Assembly: GCA_026692865.1 (NCBI GenBank)
Contig: JAPLNI010000025.1
Location: 62,001 to 126,000 of the forward strand
Reading direction: 5' to 3'
Origin: Planctomycetota bacterium
GTDB lineage: Bacteria > Planctomycetota > Planctomycetia > Pirellulales > Pirellulaceae
DNA length: 64,000 nucleotides
The translations under genes and the position numbers were made by a program. The notes below the pieces were generated by a model. It searched no databases. It worked only from the letters and a program-made list of their open reading frames with translations, and was not told the DNA's origin. Of the stretch, positions 1 to 8,492 are shown piece after piece (the first letter of the stretch is position 1; each line of letters begins with the position of its first letter).

Positions 1-1
1 T

Positions 2-178
2 GCACTACTTCAATCGGAACGACTGGTTGCGTTAGAGGAATGGGAGCAAGCGCTCGAATGCATTCGCTGGGGGCTTTCGTTCGCCGAAAGCCAACGAGAG
101 GAGTCACCGAACGGAAAGCGGCTGCGAGAGCTTGTGAGCCTGACAACTTCGCATGTGGATACCGAGAAAAAACAATGA
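2..178 (+). CDS. C-terminal fragment of an unknown protein (cut by left edge)
   Basis: An open frame enters from the left edge and stops at TGA 176-178, giving the last 58 residues of a protein. The residues look like a normal amphipathic helical protein, rich in Leu, Glu, Trp and Arg (for example RLVALEEWEQALECIRWGL), and resemble a TPR-type helix pair, but no family can be named from this fragment. Another open frame here starts at position 40, but its composition (Cys/Arg-rich) is that of a shadow and it runs on into the dispersed repeat that follows. The 200 bp between this stop and the cysteine desulfurase hold a MITE-like repeat. Confidence 0.6.
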   Translation, partial: ALLQSERLVALEEWEQALECIRWGLSFAESQREESPNGKRLRELVSLTTSHVDTEKKQ

Positions 179-212
179 CGGAAGCCAATTTAAATCGAAC
201 GCTCTGTTGCAT

Positions 213-344
213 CTTCCAGATTAAAATCTGGGGATTGGACTCGTACCAGATGTCGTAAGACATCTGAAGACACCAGCATTTACAGTTGCTTCCGCTGAAT
301 TCCTACGAATTCAGCTACACAAAATCTAATTTAGACAAAGCTAG
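213..344 (+). repeat. MITE-like dispersed repeat, copy A
   Basis: This intergenic element begins with a short palindrome (CCAGATTAAAATCTGG at 216-231). It contains a perfect hairpin CAGATGTCGTAAGACATCTG at 247-266 and a second hairpin CTGAATTCCTACGAATTCAG at 295-314, and ends with AATCTAATTTAGACAAAGC. The same order of blocks recurs near 32.8 kb and, inverted, near 46.7 kb. The terminal motif TTTGTCCAGATTA is inverted at the other end in the better copies. There is no coding capacity. Confidence 0.75.
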
Positions 345-381
345 CCCTTCGACCACACTGACGACGTCGAGCACCGATTGA

Positions 382-1698
382 ATGACTGTTATTTACTTCG
401 ACAACAATGCAACAACACGACTTGATCCGGGCGTCGCTGCATCGATGCACCAGATTGCTTTGCAAGGTTTGGCGAACCCAGCCAGCCAGCACCGAGCGGG
501 TCGCGAGGCACGGAAAATTTTAGAAGTTTCTCGTGATGGGCTCGCGGGACACTTAGGCTGTCGCACCGACGGAATGCAGGCCGATCAGATTTTTTTCACC
601 AGCGGCGGCACCGAATCGAACAACCTTGCGATCCTTGGGTTGTCTCAACCGGTCGCAATCTCTCAATCTGCGAGCGACTCTCAATCGCACCAGGTTCTTT
701 CTCCTTCGAAGTTACCAGCGACGATCGTTTCGACAATCGAACACCCCAGCGTGCTGGGCGCAGTGGAAAGGCTTGCCAGAAATGGCACTCCGGTCCGCTA
801 TTGCCCAGTCCTTCAAAATGGCGAGATAAATCTGGACGCATTTGCGCAACTGATCTCGCGGCATGACAAGGCGATCGAAACCGCAGACAAGGCCAACCAA
901 ATTGCATTGGTGTCGGTTATGCTCGCCAACAATGAAACCGGAGTCATTCAACCGATCGCCGATATTGTCGCTCTTTGTAAACCTCGAGGCATCTTGGTCC
1001 ACACGGATGCGGTTCAAGTGCTCGGAAAACTCCCGCTTAGTTTTAAGGATCTCGACGTCGATGCGATGACCGTGACAGCCCACAAAGTTCACGGACCACC
1101 TGGAATCGGTGCCCTGGTGACCCGAGCCGGGCTGCGAGTGGAGCCTCAGCTCTTTGGCGGTTTTCAGCAACTGGCGATTCGTCCTGGAACCGAATGCGTC
1201 GCGCTCGCAGCAGGATTTGAACATGCAGTTGCGATCGCTGTGAAGGCAGTTGCCGAGCGATCCTCGGGGATGACCGCAAAGCGTCAACTCCTGGAAGCAA
1301 TGCTGCTCAAATCGCCTACGAATCCAACAATCCTAGGTCGCGAGGTTGATCGACTGCCTCATACGACGTCAATTGCCTACCAAGGATTGGATCGCCAGGC
1401 ACTGCAGATGGCCTTGGATTATGCTGGAGTGGCTTGCAGCACCGGATCAGCCTGCGCGAGCGGTTCGGGTCAGCCATCGCATGTTCTGAGGGCGATGGGA
1501 ATTGACGAGCGGCTTGTTCGAGGAGCCATTCGATTTAGTTTGTCTCACGAAACGACGCGAGAAGAAGTCGAATGGGCTGCCGCGAAAATCAATTCGGTTG
1601 TAGAAACTCTGGCAGCAAAAAGCTCTCGCTCAAATCTCTCCGCAGAAAATCTCTCCGCAGAAAATTTCTCCGCAGACCAACTCGAAAAAACCGTTTAA
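382..1698 (+). CDS. Cysteine desulfurase (NifS/IscS family, PLP-dependent class V aminotransferase fold)
   Basis: This enzyme releases sulfur from L-cysteine as an enzyme-bound persulfide for Fe-S cluster or thio-cofactor synthesis. The 438-residue protein starts with YFDNNATTRLDPGV, carries the cofactor-binding GGTESNN (75-81), the His121 stacking residue, Asp209 (HTDAVQ) and the PLP lysine Lys235 in TAHKVHGPPGIGAL. The persulfide cysteine is Cys358 in the STGSACASGSG loop. This is close to the usual 380-400 residues plus a tail. The last 25 residues contain three copies of a five-residue unit (NLSAE/NFSAD) encoded by a 15-bp tandem repeat, so the tail is probably disordered. The stop is 3 nt before aroA, implying co-transcription. 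No scaffold gene (iscU/nifU) is adjacent, so the acceptor pathway is unknown. Confidence 0.93.
   Translation: MTVIYFDNNATTRLDPGVAASMHQIALQGLANPASQHRAGREARKILEVSRDGLAGHLGCRTDGMQADQIFFTSGGTESNNLAILGLSQPVAISQSASDSQSHQVLSPSKLPATIVSTIEHPSVLGAVERLARNGTPVRYCPVLQNGEINLDAFAQLISRHDKAIETADKANQIALVSVMLANNETGVIQPIADIVALCKPRGILVHTDAVQVLGKLPLSFKDLDVDAMTVTAHKVHGPPGIGALVTRAGLRVEPQLFGGFQQLAIRPGTECVALAAGFEHAVAIAVKAVAERSSGMTAKRQLLEAMLLKSPTNPTILGREVDRLPHTTSIAYQGLDRQALQMALDYAGVACSTGSACASGSGQPSHVLRAMGIDERLVRGAIRFSLSHETTREEVEWAAAKINSVVETLAAKSSRSNLSAENLSAENFSADQLEKTV
1632..1676 (+). repeat. 15-bp tandem repeat (3 units) in the 3' end of the cysteine desulfurase gene
   Basis: The unit AAATCTCTCCGCAGA is repeated exactly at 1632-1646 and 1647-1661, and once with one substitution at 1662-1676. 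It is in frame and encodes NLSAE, NLSAE and NFSAD near the C-terminus. The repeat length is a multiple of three, so copy-number change would not break the frame. Confidence 0.9.
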
Positions 1699-1701
1699 CC
1701 G

Positions 1702-3054
1702 ATGTCCAACTCGTCACCGATACCTACCGCTCAACCCAAGCCAAAACGAGTCATGGTTCAACCGTGCCAAAGTGTTGTTGGCGAAATCCGTCCACCAGGT
1801 TCGAAAAGTATCACCAATCGGGCTTTGATATGTGCTGCGATGGCTCGCGGAGTTTCGAATTTGACAGGAGTCCTCGATAGCGAGGACACGACGGTGATGG
1901 TCCACGCGTGGCAGCAGATCGGCCTCAAAGTCGATTGGAGACGCGACTTGTCGGAGCTTTCGATCGTTGGATGTGGAGGAGTCTTTCCCAATGATCACGG
2001 CGATTTTTTTATTGCTAACAGTGGCACCACGATTCGCTTTTTGACCGCCGCGCTTGCTACCGGAAAAGGTAAATTCAGAATCCACGGCGTTCCGCGAATG
2101 CATCAACGTCCTATCGAAGATCTTCTAGATGGACTTCGGCAGCTTGGCGCGGATGTGCAAAGCCTTAATCAAGAATTGCCCAATTGCCCGCCGGTCCAAC
2201 TCGCCGCACGCGGGCTCTCCGGTGGCAAGTCGAAGGTCGCTGGCAATGTCTCTAGCCAGTTCCTGAGCGGGCTGATGATGGCGGCTCCGTATGCGCAATC
2301 AAGCGTTGAACTTGTTATCGACGGAGAATTGGTTTCCAAGCCCTATGTCGACATGACAGCCGCAGTCATGAAATCGTTTGGTGTCACCGTTCAAGAAGTC
2401 ATGAACGAACAGCAGGAGTGCGGCGGCTATGTAATCCAGGCCCCGACTTCGTACCATGCCATCGATTACTCAATCGAACCTGATGCGTCGGCTGCGAGCT
2501 ACTTCTTTGCCGCGGCAGCACTCACCGGTGGTAGGGTCCGAGTATTGGGGCTCAGTCGGAATGCGTTGCAGGGGGATGTTGGGTTTGTAGAAGTTCTTCG
2601 CCAAATGGGATGCGAGGTTACTTACGGCGACAATTGGATCGAAGTCAGCGGCAGTGCCCGCCACGGCATCGACATCAACATGAACGCGATTAGCGATACG
2701 GTTCAAACGCTCGCAGCCGTAGCTCTGTTTGTCGACGGACCGACAACCATTCGAGGCGTCGAGCATAACCGACACAAGGAAACAGATAGAATCGGCGACC
2801 TTGCTACTGAACTGCGAAGACTTGGAGCACAGGTCGACGAGTTTCAAGACGGACTGCGAATCATTCCGCAAAAGCTGAATCCGGCTGAAATTCATACTTA
2901 TCATGATCATCGGATGGCTATGAGCATGGCTTTAGTTGGGCTCCGCCAAGAGGGCGTATGGATTCTTGATCCTCAGTGTACGGAAAAGACTTATCCAAAG
3001 TTCTTCCAAGATCTTGGAAGAATCACCAATCAAGTTCCTGTTTATGCTTCCTAA
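1702..3054 (+). CDS. aroA: 3-phosphoshikimate 1-carboxyvinyltransferase (EPSP synthase)
   Basis: This enzyme joins phosphoenolpyruvate to shikimate-3-phosphate in the shikimate pathway. The 450-residue protein has the shikimate-binding PPGSKSITNRAL at 31-42 (Lys35), the PEP-loop ANSGTTIRFLTAAL, GNVSSQFLSGLMMAAP, EPDASAASYFFAAAALTGG, the catalytic HKETDRI segment and the C-terminal HDHRMAMSMAL. It carries an N-terminal extension of about 20 residues before the conserved start of the fold; an internal ATG (MVQPCQS) could be the real start. It follows the cysteine desulfurase by 3 nt. The aromatic-pathway genes aroB and trpC lie elsewhere in the window, so this is not an aro operon. Confidence 0.95.
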   Translation: MSNSSPIPTAQPKPKRVMVQPCQSVVGEIRPPGSKSITNRALICAAMARGVSNLTGVLDSEDTTVMVHAWQQIGLKVDWRRDLSELSIVGCGGVFPNDHGDFFIANSGTTIRFLTAALATGKGKFRIHGVPRMHQRPIEDLLDGLRQLGADVQSLNQELPNCPPVQLAARGLSGGKSKVAGNVSSQFLSGLMMAAPYAQSSVELVIDGELVSKPYVDMTAAVMKSFGVTVQEVMNEQQECGGYVIQAPTSYHAIDYSIEPDASAASYFFAAAALTGGRVRVLGLSRNALQGDVGFVEVLRQMGCEVTYGDNWIEVSGSARHGIDINMNAISDTVQTLAAVALFVDGPTTIRGVEHNRHKETDRIGDLATELRRLGAQVDEFQDGLRIIPQKLNPAEIHTYHDHRMAMSMALVGLRQEGVWILDPQCTEKTYPKFFQDLGRITNQVPVYAS

Positions 3055-3150
3055 GCCAAACGCGATTGATCTCGATTTCTTCATTCCCGATTCGCGCTGC
3101 TCGCAATAGCAGTCGCCTAACCATTCAAACCTATCAATCGCAATCATTCA

Positions 3151-4428
3151 ATGACTTCACCACTTTCAATCTCTGCCAATTGGGATGCGATTATTATCGG
3201 CGGTGGTGCGGCTGGTCTTTGGGCCGCAGGGACAGCTGCTGCTCGGGGCAAGAAGGTCTTGGTTTTGGAGAAAAATAACAAGCCGGGTGTGAAGATACTG
3301 ATGTCCGGCGGAACGCGATGCAACATTACTCATGCTTGTTCAGCACGCCAAATCGCCGAAGCATATGGACGACAAGGACGATTTCTTCTTTCACCCCTTA
3401 GCCGACTAACCCCTGAAGACGTCATCAACCAATTCATGGCGATGGGGGTTCCTTCGAAAGTGGAAGAGACCGGGAAAGTCTTTCCGGTAAGCGACCGTGC
3501 GATCGATGTACGTGACGCTCTGGTGACCAGACTGAGCGAGTTCGGTGCAACGCTTTGCTCAGGAGTCGCCGTAAACTCTGTCGAATACGACAAGACAGAA
3601 GGTGGTTTTCACGTTCATGTGGATGGAAGAGTTTTTGATTCGTCTCGCGTGTTAATCACCACTGGTGGCCTGAGCTACGCTGGTTGTGGTACTACAGGAG
3701 ATGGATACGCGTGGCTGAAGAAAATGGGTCACACCATCACACGGCTGAGGCCTGCTCTCACACCGATCGTTTCCTCGGCAAATTGGGTTCATGAGCTATC
3801 TGGAATTACGATTCCTGACTGTGAAGTCACCGCGATGCCTGATGGAAAAAAACCAAGAGGGAAGGAAGCTCATCTAGCTCAGTCACGAGGAGGATTCTTG
3901 TGGACTCACTTCGGATGCAGCGGACCAACCGCGATGAATGTATCGAAACAGTTTTCTGCTCAAGAAAGTTTTACGAACGCTTGTTTGGCGATCGACTTGC
4001 AACCGGACGCAGCTCTCCCTGATCTTCAAGCATGGCTCGAAAAATCAAGTCACGGCACTTCAGCACAGCGGCAGATATCGACAGTGTTGTCGGAAAGGCT
4101 ACCGAAGCGGCTCGTCGGCGGTCTCCTTGATAACGCATCCGTTCCAAACGATATACGAATGGCAGAACTCTCGAACCGACATAAACTGGCGATACTCGAT
4201 CGCATGAAAGGTTGGCGAATTCCTGTTGCTGGAACTCGTGGATATCCCAAAGCGGAAGTAACGTCAGGAGGTGTCGACCTTTTGGAAGTGGACTCGCAAA
4301 CAATGCAGAGCCGGTTAATTCCGGGCTTATTCTTGGCGGGCGAAATACTCGATTTAGACGGTCCGATCGGCGGTTATAACTTCCAGGCCGCCTGGAGCAC
4401 CGGACACACCGCAGGCGAGAATCTCTAG
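3151..4428 (+). CDS. HI0933/BaiN-family FAD-dependent flavoprotein
   Basis: A 425-residue protein of the HI0933-like (YhiN/BaiN) family, FAD-binding proteins of poorly known physiological role. The N-terminus is a Rossmann dinucleotide site, AIIIGGGAAGLWAAGTAA, with GGGAAG at 17-22, followed by the family motif MSGGTRCNITH. Further family blocks are TTGGLSYAGCGTTGDGYAWLKKMGH, LRPALTPI, GGFLWTHFGCSGPTAMNVS and the C-terminal VTSGGVDLLEVD...GLFLAGEILDLDGPIGGYNFQAAWSTG that closes the FAD site. Start ATG 3151 lies 96 nt after aroA. Related BaiN enzymes reduce unsaturated bile acids, but nothing here indicates the substrate. Confidence 0.9.
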   Translation: MTSPLSISANWDAIIIGGGAAGLWAAGTAAARGKKVLVLEKNNKPGVKILMSGGTRCNITHACSARQIAEAYGRQGRFLLSPLSRLTPEDVINQFMAMGVPSKVEETGKVFPVSDRAIDVRDALVTRLSEFGATLCSGVAVNSVEYDKTEGGFHVHVDGRVFDSSRVLITTGGLSYAGCGTTGDGYAWLKKMGHTITRLRPALTPIVSSANWVHELSGITIPDCEVTAMPDGKKPRGKEAHLAQSRGGFLWTHFGCSGPTAMNVSKQFSAQESFTNACLAIDLQPDAALPDLQAWLEKSSHGTSAQRQISTVLSERLPKRLVGGLLDNASVPNDIRMAELSNRHKLAILDRMKGWRIPVAGTRGYPKAEVTSGGVDLLEVDSQTMQSRLIPGLFLAGEILDLDGPIGGYNFQAAWSTGHTAGENL

Positions 4429-4504
4429 AGTATCATAGAGACAGGCTGAGTGGTTTTGGTAAACTTAGATCTGTTTCCTAAAAATTTAAACTTAAGGTCC
4501 CTTT

Positions 4505-5308
4505 ATGCCCAGTATTTTTGAAATTTTCCAATCGCAACTTGGAGACGTGCAACTCGACCAAATCGCCAAGCAAATTGGTGCAGACAAGTCAAAAACACGC
4601 GATGCGATCGCGATGACTCTTCCGACCATGATCGAGGCTTTGGCGAGACAAGCAGAAAAACAAGGCGGAGCTGATAAGATTCATTCCCAGCTCAGCAACA
4701 CTCGCGTCTCAAGTGGATCTTCTGGTGGCTCAGGCTCGATGCTTGAGCAACTAGGGCAAATCTTGCAACAAGAAGGTGGAAGCGTCGCAGCGTCACAACC
4801 GGGACGCCCCTCGCCTACTTCGCATGGTTCCAATGTTTCGGTTCAAGAAGAAATTCTTCCACCTGGCATGTCGAAACCAACATCGAAACCAACCCCAACT
4901 CAACACAGCCCAGCCCCTCACCACCCATCAACACAAACTCAGTCTCGTCCGCAAGCTTCGCCGCAGTCGAGCGGTCCAAATCCGATGGATATTTTCGGCG
5001 AGCTATTCGGCAATAAGCAAGGTCGAGTCGCAGATGCGGTTTCCAAGTCCTCAGGAATTGGTCGCTCGCAAGCGGGCTCGCTGATTGAAATTCTTGGGCC
5101 GCTCCTATCGGGTGCGCTCGCAAAACAAACTCAATCAGGCAATATGTCTTCGAGCGACTTAGATAGCATCCTGAAGAAAGATCGAGCTCGCGTTCAGCAG
5201 TCACCAGGAGGTGGATTGTTTGACAAACTGCTTGATCAAGATGGAGATGGAGACTTCGACATGAACGATATGCTAAAAATTGGCATGTCGATGCTTTTCA
5301 AGAAGTAA
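4505..5308 (+). CDS. DUF937 (YidB-like) protein with a C-terminal EF-hand-like loop
   Basis: The first 65 residues match the DUF937/YidB pattern: a small helical domain with alternating QIAKQIGADKSKTRDAIAMTLPTMIEALARQAE. A central region of about 90 residues is Ser/Pro/Gln/His-rich and probably disordered. A second helical segment (VADAVSKSSGIGRSQAGSLIEILGPLLSGAL) resembles another copy of the same domain. The C-terminus holds DQDGDGDFDMND, a 12-residue loop that fits the EF-hand/dockerin calcium-binding pattern. There is no signal peptide. The function of DUF937 proteins is unknown. It lies 76 nt after the flavoprotein and converges on the MBL hydrolase gene 18 nt away. Confidence 0.8.
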   Translation: MPSIFEIFQSQLGDVQLDQIAKQIGADKSKTRDAIAMTLPTMIEALARQAEKQGGADKIHSQLSNTRVSSGSSGGSGSMLEQLGQILQQEGGSVAASQPGRPSPTSHGSNVSVQEEILPPGMSKPTSKPTPTQHSPAPHHPSTQTQSRPQASPQSSGPNPMDIFGELFGNKQGRVADAVSKSSGIGRSQAGSLIEILGPLLSGALAKQTQSGNMSSSDLDSILKKDRARVQQSPGGGLFDKLLDQDGDGDFDMNDMLKIGMSMLFKK

Positions 5309-5326
5309 TAACTCCCCGATTCGCGA

Positions 5327-6088
5327 TCATAGCTCAATGCAAAGCAGGTCATCCGCGAGGATGATTTGATCGGGTCCCAGGTCGCGATGCTTTGCAAGTG
5401 AACCAGCCAGATCCACGGGGTCTGCATTTTCGCTCAGTGGTTGCAGGTGAGTCATAACAAGCCGTTGCACGCGAGCTTTCTTGGCTCCTTTCAGCACGGC
5501 ACTTGTCCAGCTATGACCGGTCATCCTTGCAAATTCAATTTCGCTATCGCAGAAGTTGCACTCGTGAATCAACCAGTCAACTTCACGAACTTCATTCCAG
5601 TATGGCGACGTATCGTCGGCTGTCGTGTCGGTTACATAAGCGAGCGAAAGGTCCTCCCAATCCATTCGGTAGCCAACCGAACCGCCAGGATGTGTCAGTG
5701 GGAACCATCGAACAACTGCATCATTCAGTGTCAAGGAATCGCCTAAGCTTTCCAGCGAAACCCATTCAACGGGTAACTCCGCCGGAAACAGGAGCGGGTG
5801 AAGCATTCCGTTCCTAATGGCATCGATCTTTGCTTGTTCAGCATAGACATAGACCTTTTTAAGAATTGTCTTGGGCACAATATCCAATAAGCATGTCAGA
5901 CCAAAAACATGATCTAGATGAGCGTGACTCAGAAAAATGTGCAGTGATTCCTTTGCGATCAATGGAGTCGCTCGGAAGATCCCCGTGCCGGCATCGAACA
6001 TAACCCCCGCTTCGGGGAGAAAGACACAGCTCGTTTGTCGACGTTCGCCGGGATGGTATCCCGCGGTTCCTAGAAAGTGTACGTTCAT
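5327..6088 (-). CDS. MBL-fold metallo-hydrolase (RNase Z-like subfamily)
   Basis: A metallo-beta-lactamase-fold hydrolase of 253 residues. It starts MNVHFLGTAGYHPGERRQTSC, has FDAGTGIFR as the first metal-site strand, the di-zinc motif SHAHLDH, a later His in PLTHPGGSVGYR, TDTTADD, IHECNF, GHSWTSA and a final MTHLQPLSE. The pattern is closest to the RNase Z/arylsulfatase-like branch, but the substrate cannot be assigned. I chose ATG 6088 because homologous proteins begin at this strand; an upstream in-frame ATG at 6106 would overlap aroB by 17 nt. With 6088 the start is 1 nt beyond the aroB stop, which suggests translational coupling. Confidence 0.87.
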   Translation of the reverse strand: MNVHFLGTAGYHPGERRQTSCVFLPEAGVMFDAGTGIFRATPLIAKESLHIFLSHAHLDHVFGLTCLLDIVPKTILKKVYVYAEQAKIDAIRNGMLHPLLFPAELPVEWVSLESLGDSLTLNDAVVRWFPLTHPGGSVGYRMDWEDLSLAYVTDTTADDTSPYWNEVREVDWLIHECNFCDSEIEFARMTGHSWTSAVLKGAKKARVQRLVMTHLQPLSENADPVDLAGSLAKHRDLGPDQIILADDLLCIEL

Positions 6089-6089
6089 T

Positions 6090-7235
6090 CTAAGTTTGTA
6101 CACCAAAAGCTTCTTCGAACGTTACGTTGCGAGTCCGCTCAACGTGACCAATTCGAGTTGGAAGGATGAAAGCGAGCTTACCGTTCTCAACTTTTTTGTC
6201 GTTTTGCATCAACTCCCAAAGTCGCGCGGGCTTCAACCCTTCGAAGTAGATCGGTAGGCCGAGTCGTTGCAAAAGAGTCGATTGCCGATCGACGATGGAT
6301 GCGTCGATCATGCCGCGACGAACGGCTGTTTGTGCGGCCAGATGCATCCCAATCGAAACCGCTTCGCCATGAAGGAGTTGCCCGTACTTCGTGTCCGCCT
6401 CGATCGCGTGTGCGAAGGTGTGTCCGTAGTTCAAGATGGCTCGCAATCCGGTTGTCTCGTATTCGTCCTTGGAGACAACCTCTGCTTTTAATTGGCACGA
6501 CCTCGCGATGATGTGCTGGATCGATTCGGGATGCCTACCGCCAATGGCAACCGCATGGGACTCGAGATACTCGAAGAATTCCTCGTCGAGAATAACTCCG
6601 TACTTCACGACTTCGGCAAGTCCGCTTCGGAATTCTCGATCGGGCAGCGAGTCCAGTGCTTGAGTGTTGATGACAACGGCTGTTGGTTGCCAAAAAGCAC
6701 CGACCATGTTTTTAGCAGTCGGCAAGTTGATTCCCGTCTTGCCTCCGACGCTGCTATCGACCATTGCCAAGAGAGTTGTCGGGACTTGGATAAATCGAAT
6801 ACCGCGAGTGTAAGTCGCTGCTGCAAACCCTGCGAGATCACCGATAACACCACCACCGATGGCAATCATGACACTCGCGCGATCGGTCTTTTCACGAAGA
6901 AGAAACTCCCAAATCCTTGCTAACTCCGCAATCGACTTGGACTGCTCGCCGCTGGGGATGGCTAATAGAGAAGCTCGGGTACCCGCCGACTGAAGTTTGT
7001 CCTGAATTGGCTTGGCATAAGGTGCTGCGATAGAACCATCTGCAACGATCACAACGTGAGAGCAACGACCTAGCTCGCCAAGAACCGCGAGCAATGCGTT
7101 CTCGAAACCTTTAATTAAGCTCTCTTTGTTTGTTTTGCTAGATGAAGCACCGCATAGATGGATCAGGTATGAACGGTCAGCAAGACTAACCGGAATTACC
7201 TCGAAAACATCTGCTAAGTCCTGTTTCAAGCTCAT
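6090..7235 (-). CDS. aroB: 3-dehydroquinate synthase
   Basis: This is the second enzyme of the shikimate pathway, converting DAHP to 3-dehydroquinate with NAD and zinc. The 381-residue protein shows the NAD-binding GGGVIGDLAGFAAATYTRGI, the QVPTTLLAMVDSSVGGKTGIN block with the active-site lysine, LPDREFRSGLAEVVKYG, and the metal-ligand region NYGHTFAHAIE followed by HGEAVSIGMHLAA. Length and order are typical. It is the middle gene of a three-gene minus-strand run: the rhomboid stop lies 42 nt upstream and the MBL hydrolase starts 1 nt after its stop. Confidence 0.96.
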   Translation of the reverse strand: MSLKQDLADVFEVIPVSLADRSYLIHLCGASSSKTNKESLIKGFENALLAVLGELGRCSHVVIVADGSIAAPYAKPIQDKLQSAGTRASLLAIPSGEQSKSIAELARIWEFLLREKTDRASVMIAIGGGVIGDLAGFAAATYTRGIRFIQVPTTLLAMVDSSVGGKTGINLPTAKNMVGAFWQPTAVVINTQALDSLPDREFRSGLAEVVKYGVILDEEFFEYLESHAVAIGGRHPESIQHIIARSCQLKAEVVSKDEYETTGLRAILNYGHTFAHAIEADTKYGQLLHGEAVSIGMHLAAQTAVRRGMIDASIVDRQSTLLQRLGLPIYFEGLKPARLWELMQNDKKVENGKLAFILPTRIGHVERTRNVTFEEAFGVQT

Positions 7236-7277
7236 GAGCGACCTGCAAATCTCAACGAAAACAAAAGCTTCTTTTTC

Positions 7278-8237
7278 CTAGCGACGCCACTTGGGTGCTT
7301 CAACATTTGCAAGGATCACTGCAAGTACAACCCCCGTTAGCAGTCCACCTAAGTGAGCCAAGTTTGCGATTCCGCCAACACTACCGGTAAACCCTAACAA
7401 CAGCCATCCTAACATAATCGCTACCGAAGTATTGGAGAGAATGATTCCCATATCTGGCCTAAGGATCGATTTAATCCACAGGTAAGCAAACACACCGTAC
7501 ACGACGCCCGATAGACCTCCGAAACGGTGATATCCCATCAAGTTCACAGGCATCAGCCCTTGAAATAGATTCGACAGTACAGCCATAACCAGCACCATCC
7601 ACGCGAACCGAACACTCCCTTCAATCCGCTCTACGATTCTTCCAAGCTGCGCCAGCGCTAGCACATTGAACAGGAGGTGAAATGTGAATCCATGCAAAAA
7701 AATAGGAGTCACTGCTCGCCATAGCTCGCCTTTGTTCAGACTGGCTCGTGGGTCTTTGGTTGCGTCGAAATCGGACGCTCGAACGAAAGTCAGCTCGTTG
7801 AACATCATGGTACCGAAATGATTTCGTGGTTGCGGATTCATGAAATCTGTGGTGAAGCTAACAATCGACGCAACTACTAACAACGTCATCGTGATGGGTG
7901 GAATCCCACCGGAGACAATATTGCTCCCCGGTATGTTCTGAAAAATACTCTTGCCGGAACGGATGTTCTTAGCGGCGGCTTGTTGTTTAAGCTTTTGATC
8001 TTTGAGGATTTTCTGAGCTTCAGCGACTGCGTCAACATACTTGGGTGAGTTCGGTGCGTTGAGAAACTGGGCCATTTCCAGTTTGGCTTCGTCAACGCGA
8101 TCTTCGTCTCGCGTCCAGATGTCCCAAATACCTTCCTTCTCGCCCGCTTCCACGTGAGTAGAAATAGATTTCACCAGCAAGTAGGCGGCAATGGATTCCG
8201 CTTTCTCCTTGCCCTCGATGGTCGCAAGCAATCTCAT
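7278..8237 (-). CDS. Rhomboid-family intramembrane serine protease
   Basis: A 319-residue polytopic membrane protein. Residues 1-110 form a soluble N-terminal domain with a short alpha/beta start (MRLLATIEGKEKAESIAAYLL), like the cytoplasmic domain of GlpG-type rhomboids, followed by a charged linker. The rhomboid core has WRAVTPIFLHGFTFHLLFNVLAL (loop 1 and TM2), the catalytic serine Ser243 in FGGLSGVVYGVFAYLWI and the catalytic histidine His295 in IANLAHLGGLLTGVVL. The substrate is unknown. It is the first gene of an apparent operon with aroB and the MBL hydrolase; I see no functional link between them. Confidence 0.92.
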   Translation of the reverse strand: MRLLATIEGKEKAESIAAYLLVKSISTHVEAGEKEGIWDIWTRDEDRVDEAKLEMAQFLNAPNSPKYVDAVAEAQKILKDQKLKQQAAAKNIRSGKSIFQNIPGSNIVSGGIPPITMTLLVVASIVSFTTDFMNPQPRNHFGTMMFNELTFVRASDFDATKDPRASLNKGELWRAVTPIFLHGFTFHLLFNVLALAQLGRIVERIEGSVRFAWMVLVMAVLSNLFQGLMPVNLMGYHRFGGLSGVVYGVFAYLWIKSILRPDMGIILSNTSVAIMLGWLLLGFTGSVGGIANLAHLGGLLTGVVLAVILANVEAPKWRR

Positions 8238-8303
8238 TCGGCTAATCTGCTCAACATTCTATATTTGTGATTCGTTGATAAAACCAAGACTACCGACAAC
8301 TGG

Positions 8304-8447
8304 CCGGTCCGCCTGTTGCCTGATGAAATTGGCATTTTTCCTGAGCCGATGGCGCTAGCCTCGGGTGCTATCTGGCAAATTGTTGCAAAATCGAAACCCG
8401 TGGCTAGCGCCATCGGCTCAGGTTTCATCAGCCCGGTCCGCCTGTTG
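8304..8447. repeat. REP/BIME-like inverted repeat, copy a, flanked by 15-bp direct repeats
   Basis: TGAGCCGATGGCGCTAGCC at 8342-8360 is matched exactly by its reverse complement at 8402-8420, leaving a 41-nt loop. Outside these arms, TGATGAAA and TTTCATCA continue the symmetry. The whole unit is bordered by an exact 15-bp direct repeat CCGGTCCGCCTGTTG at 8304-8318 and 8433-8447. The same core recurs near 46.1, 51.0, 51.6 and 61.0 kb and inside the gene at 56.9 kb. Confidence 0.88.
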
Positions 8448-8492
8448 GTCATTCGGTATTCGAGCGATTGCCTCAAGTGATTACGGCTAGTT

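Noticed and set aside
40-258. A 72-codon plus-strand open frame at the left edge
   Set aside because: It overlaps the better-supported partial protein in another frame, has an Arg/Cys-rich composition and continues into the MITE-like repeat.
8234-8476. An 80-codon minus-strand frame with a peptide also seen near 51.0 kb
   Set aside because: The shared peptide comes from REP copies a and c, and there is no independent protein signal.
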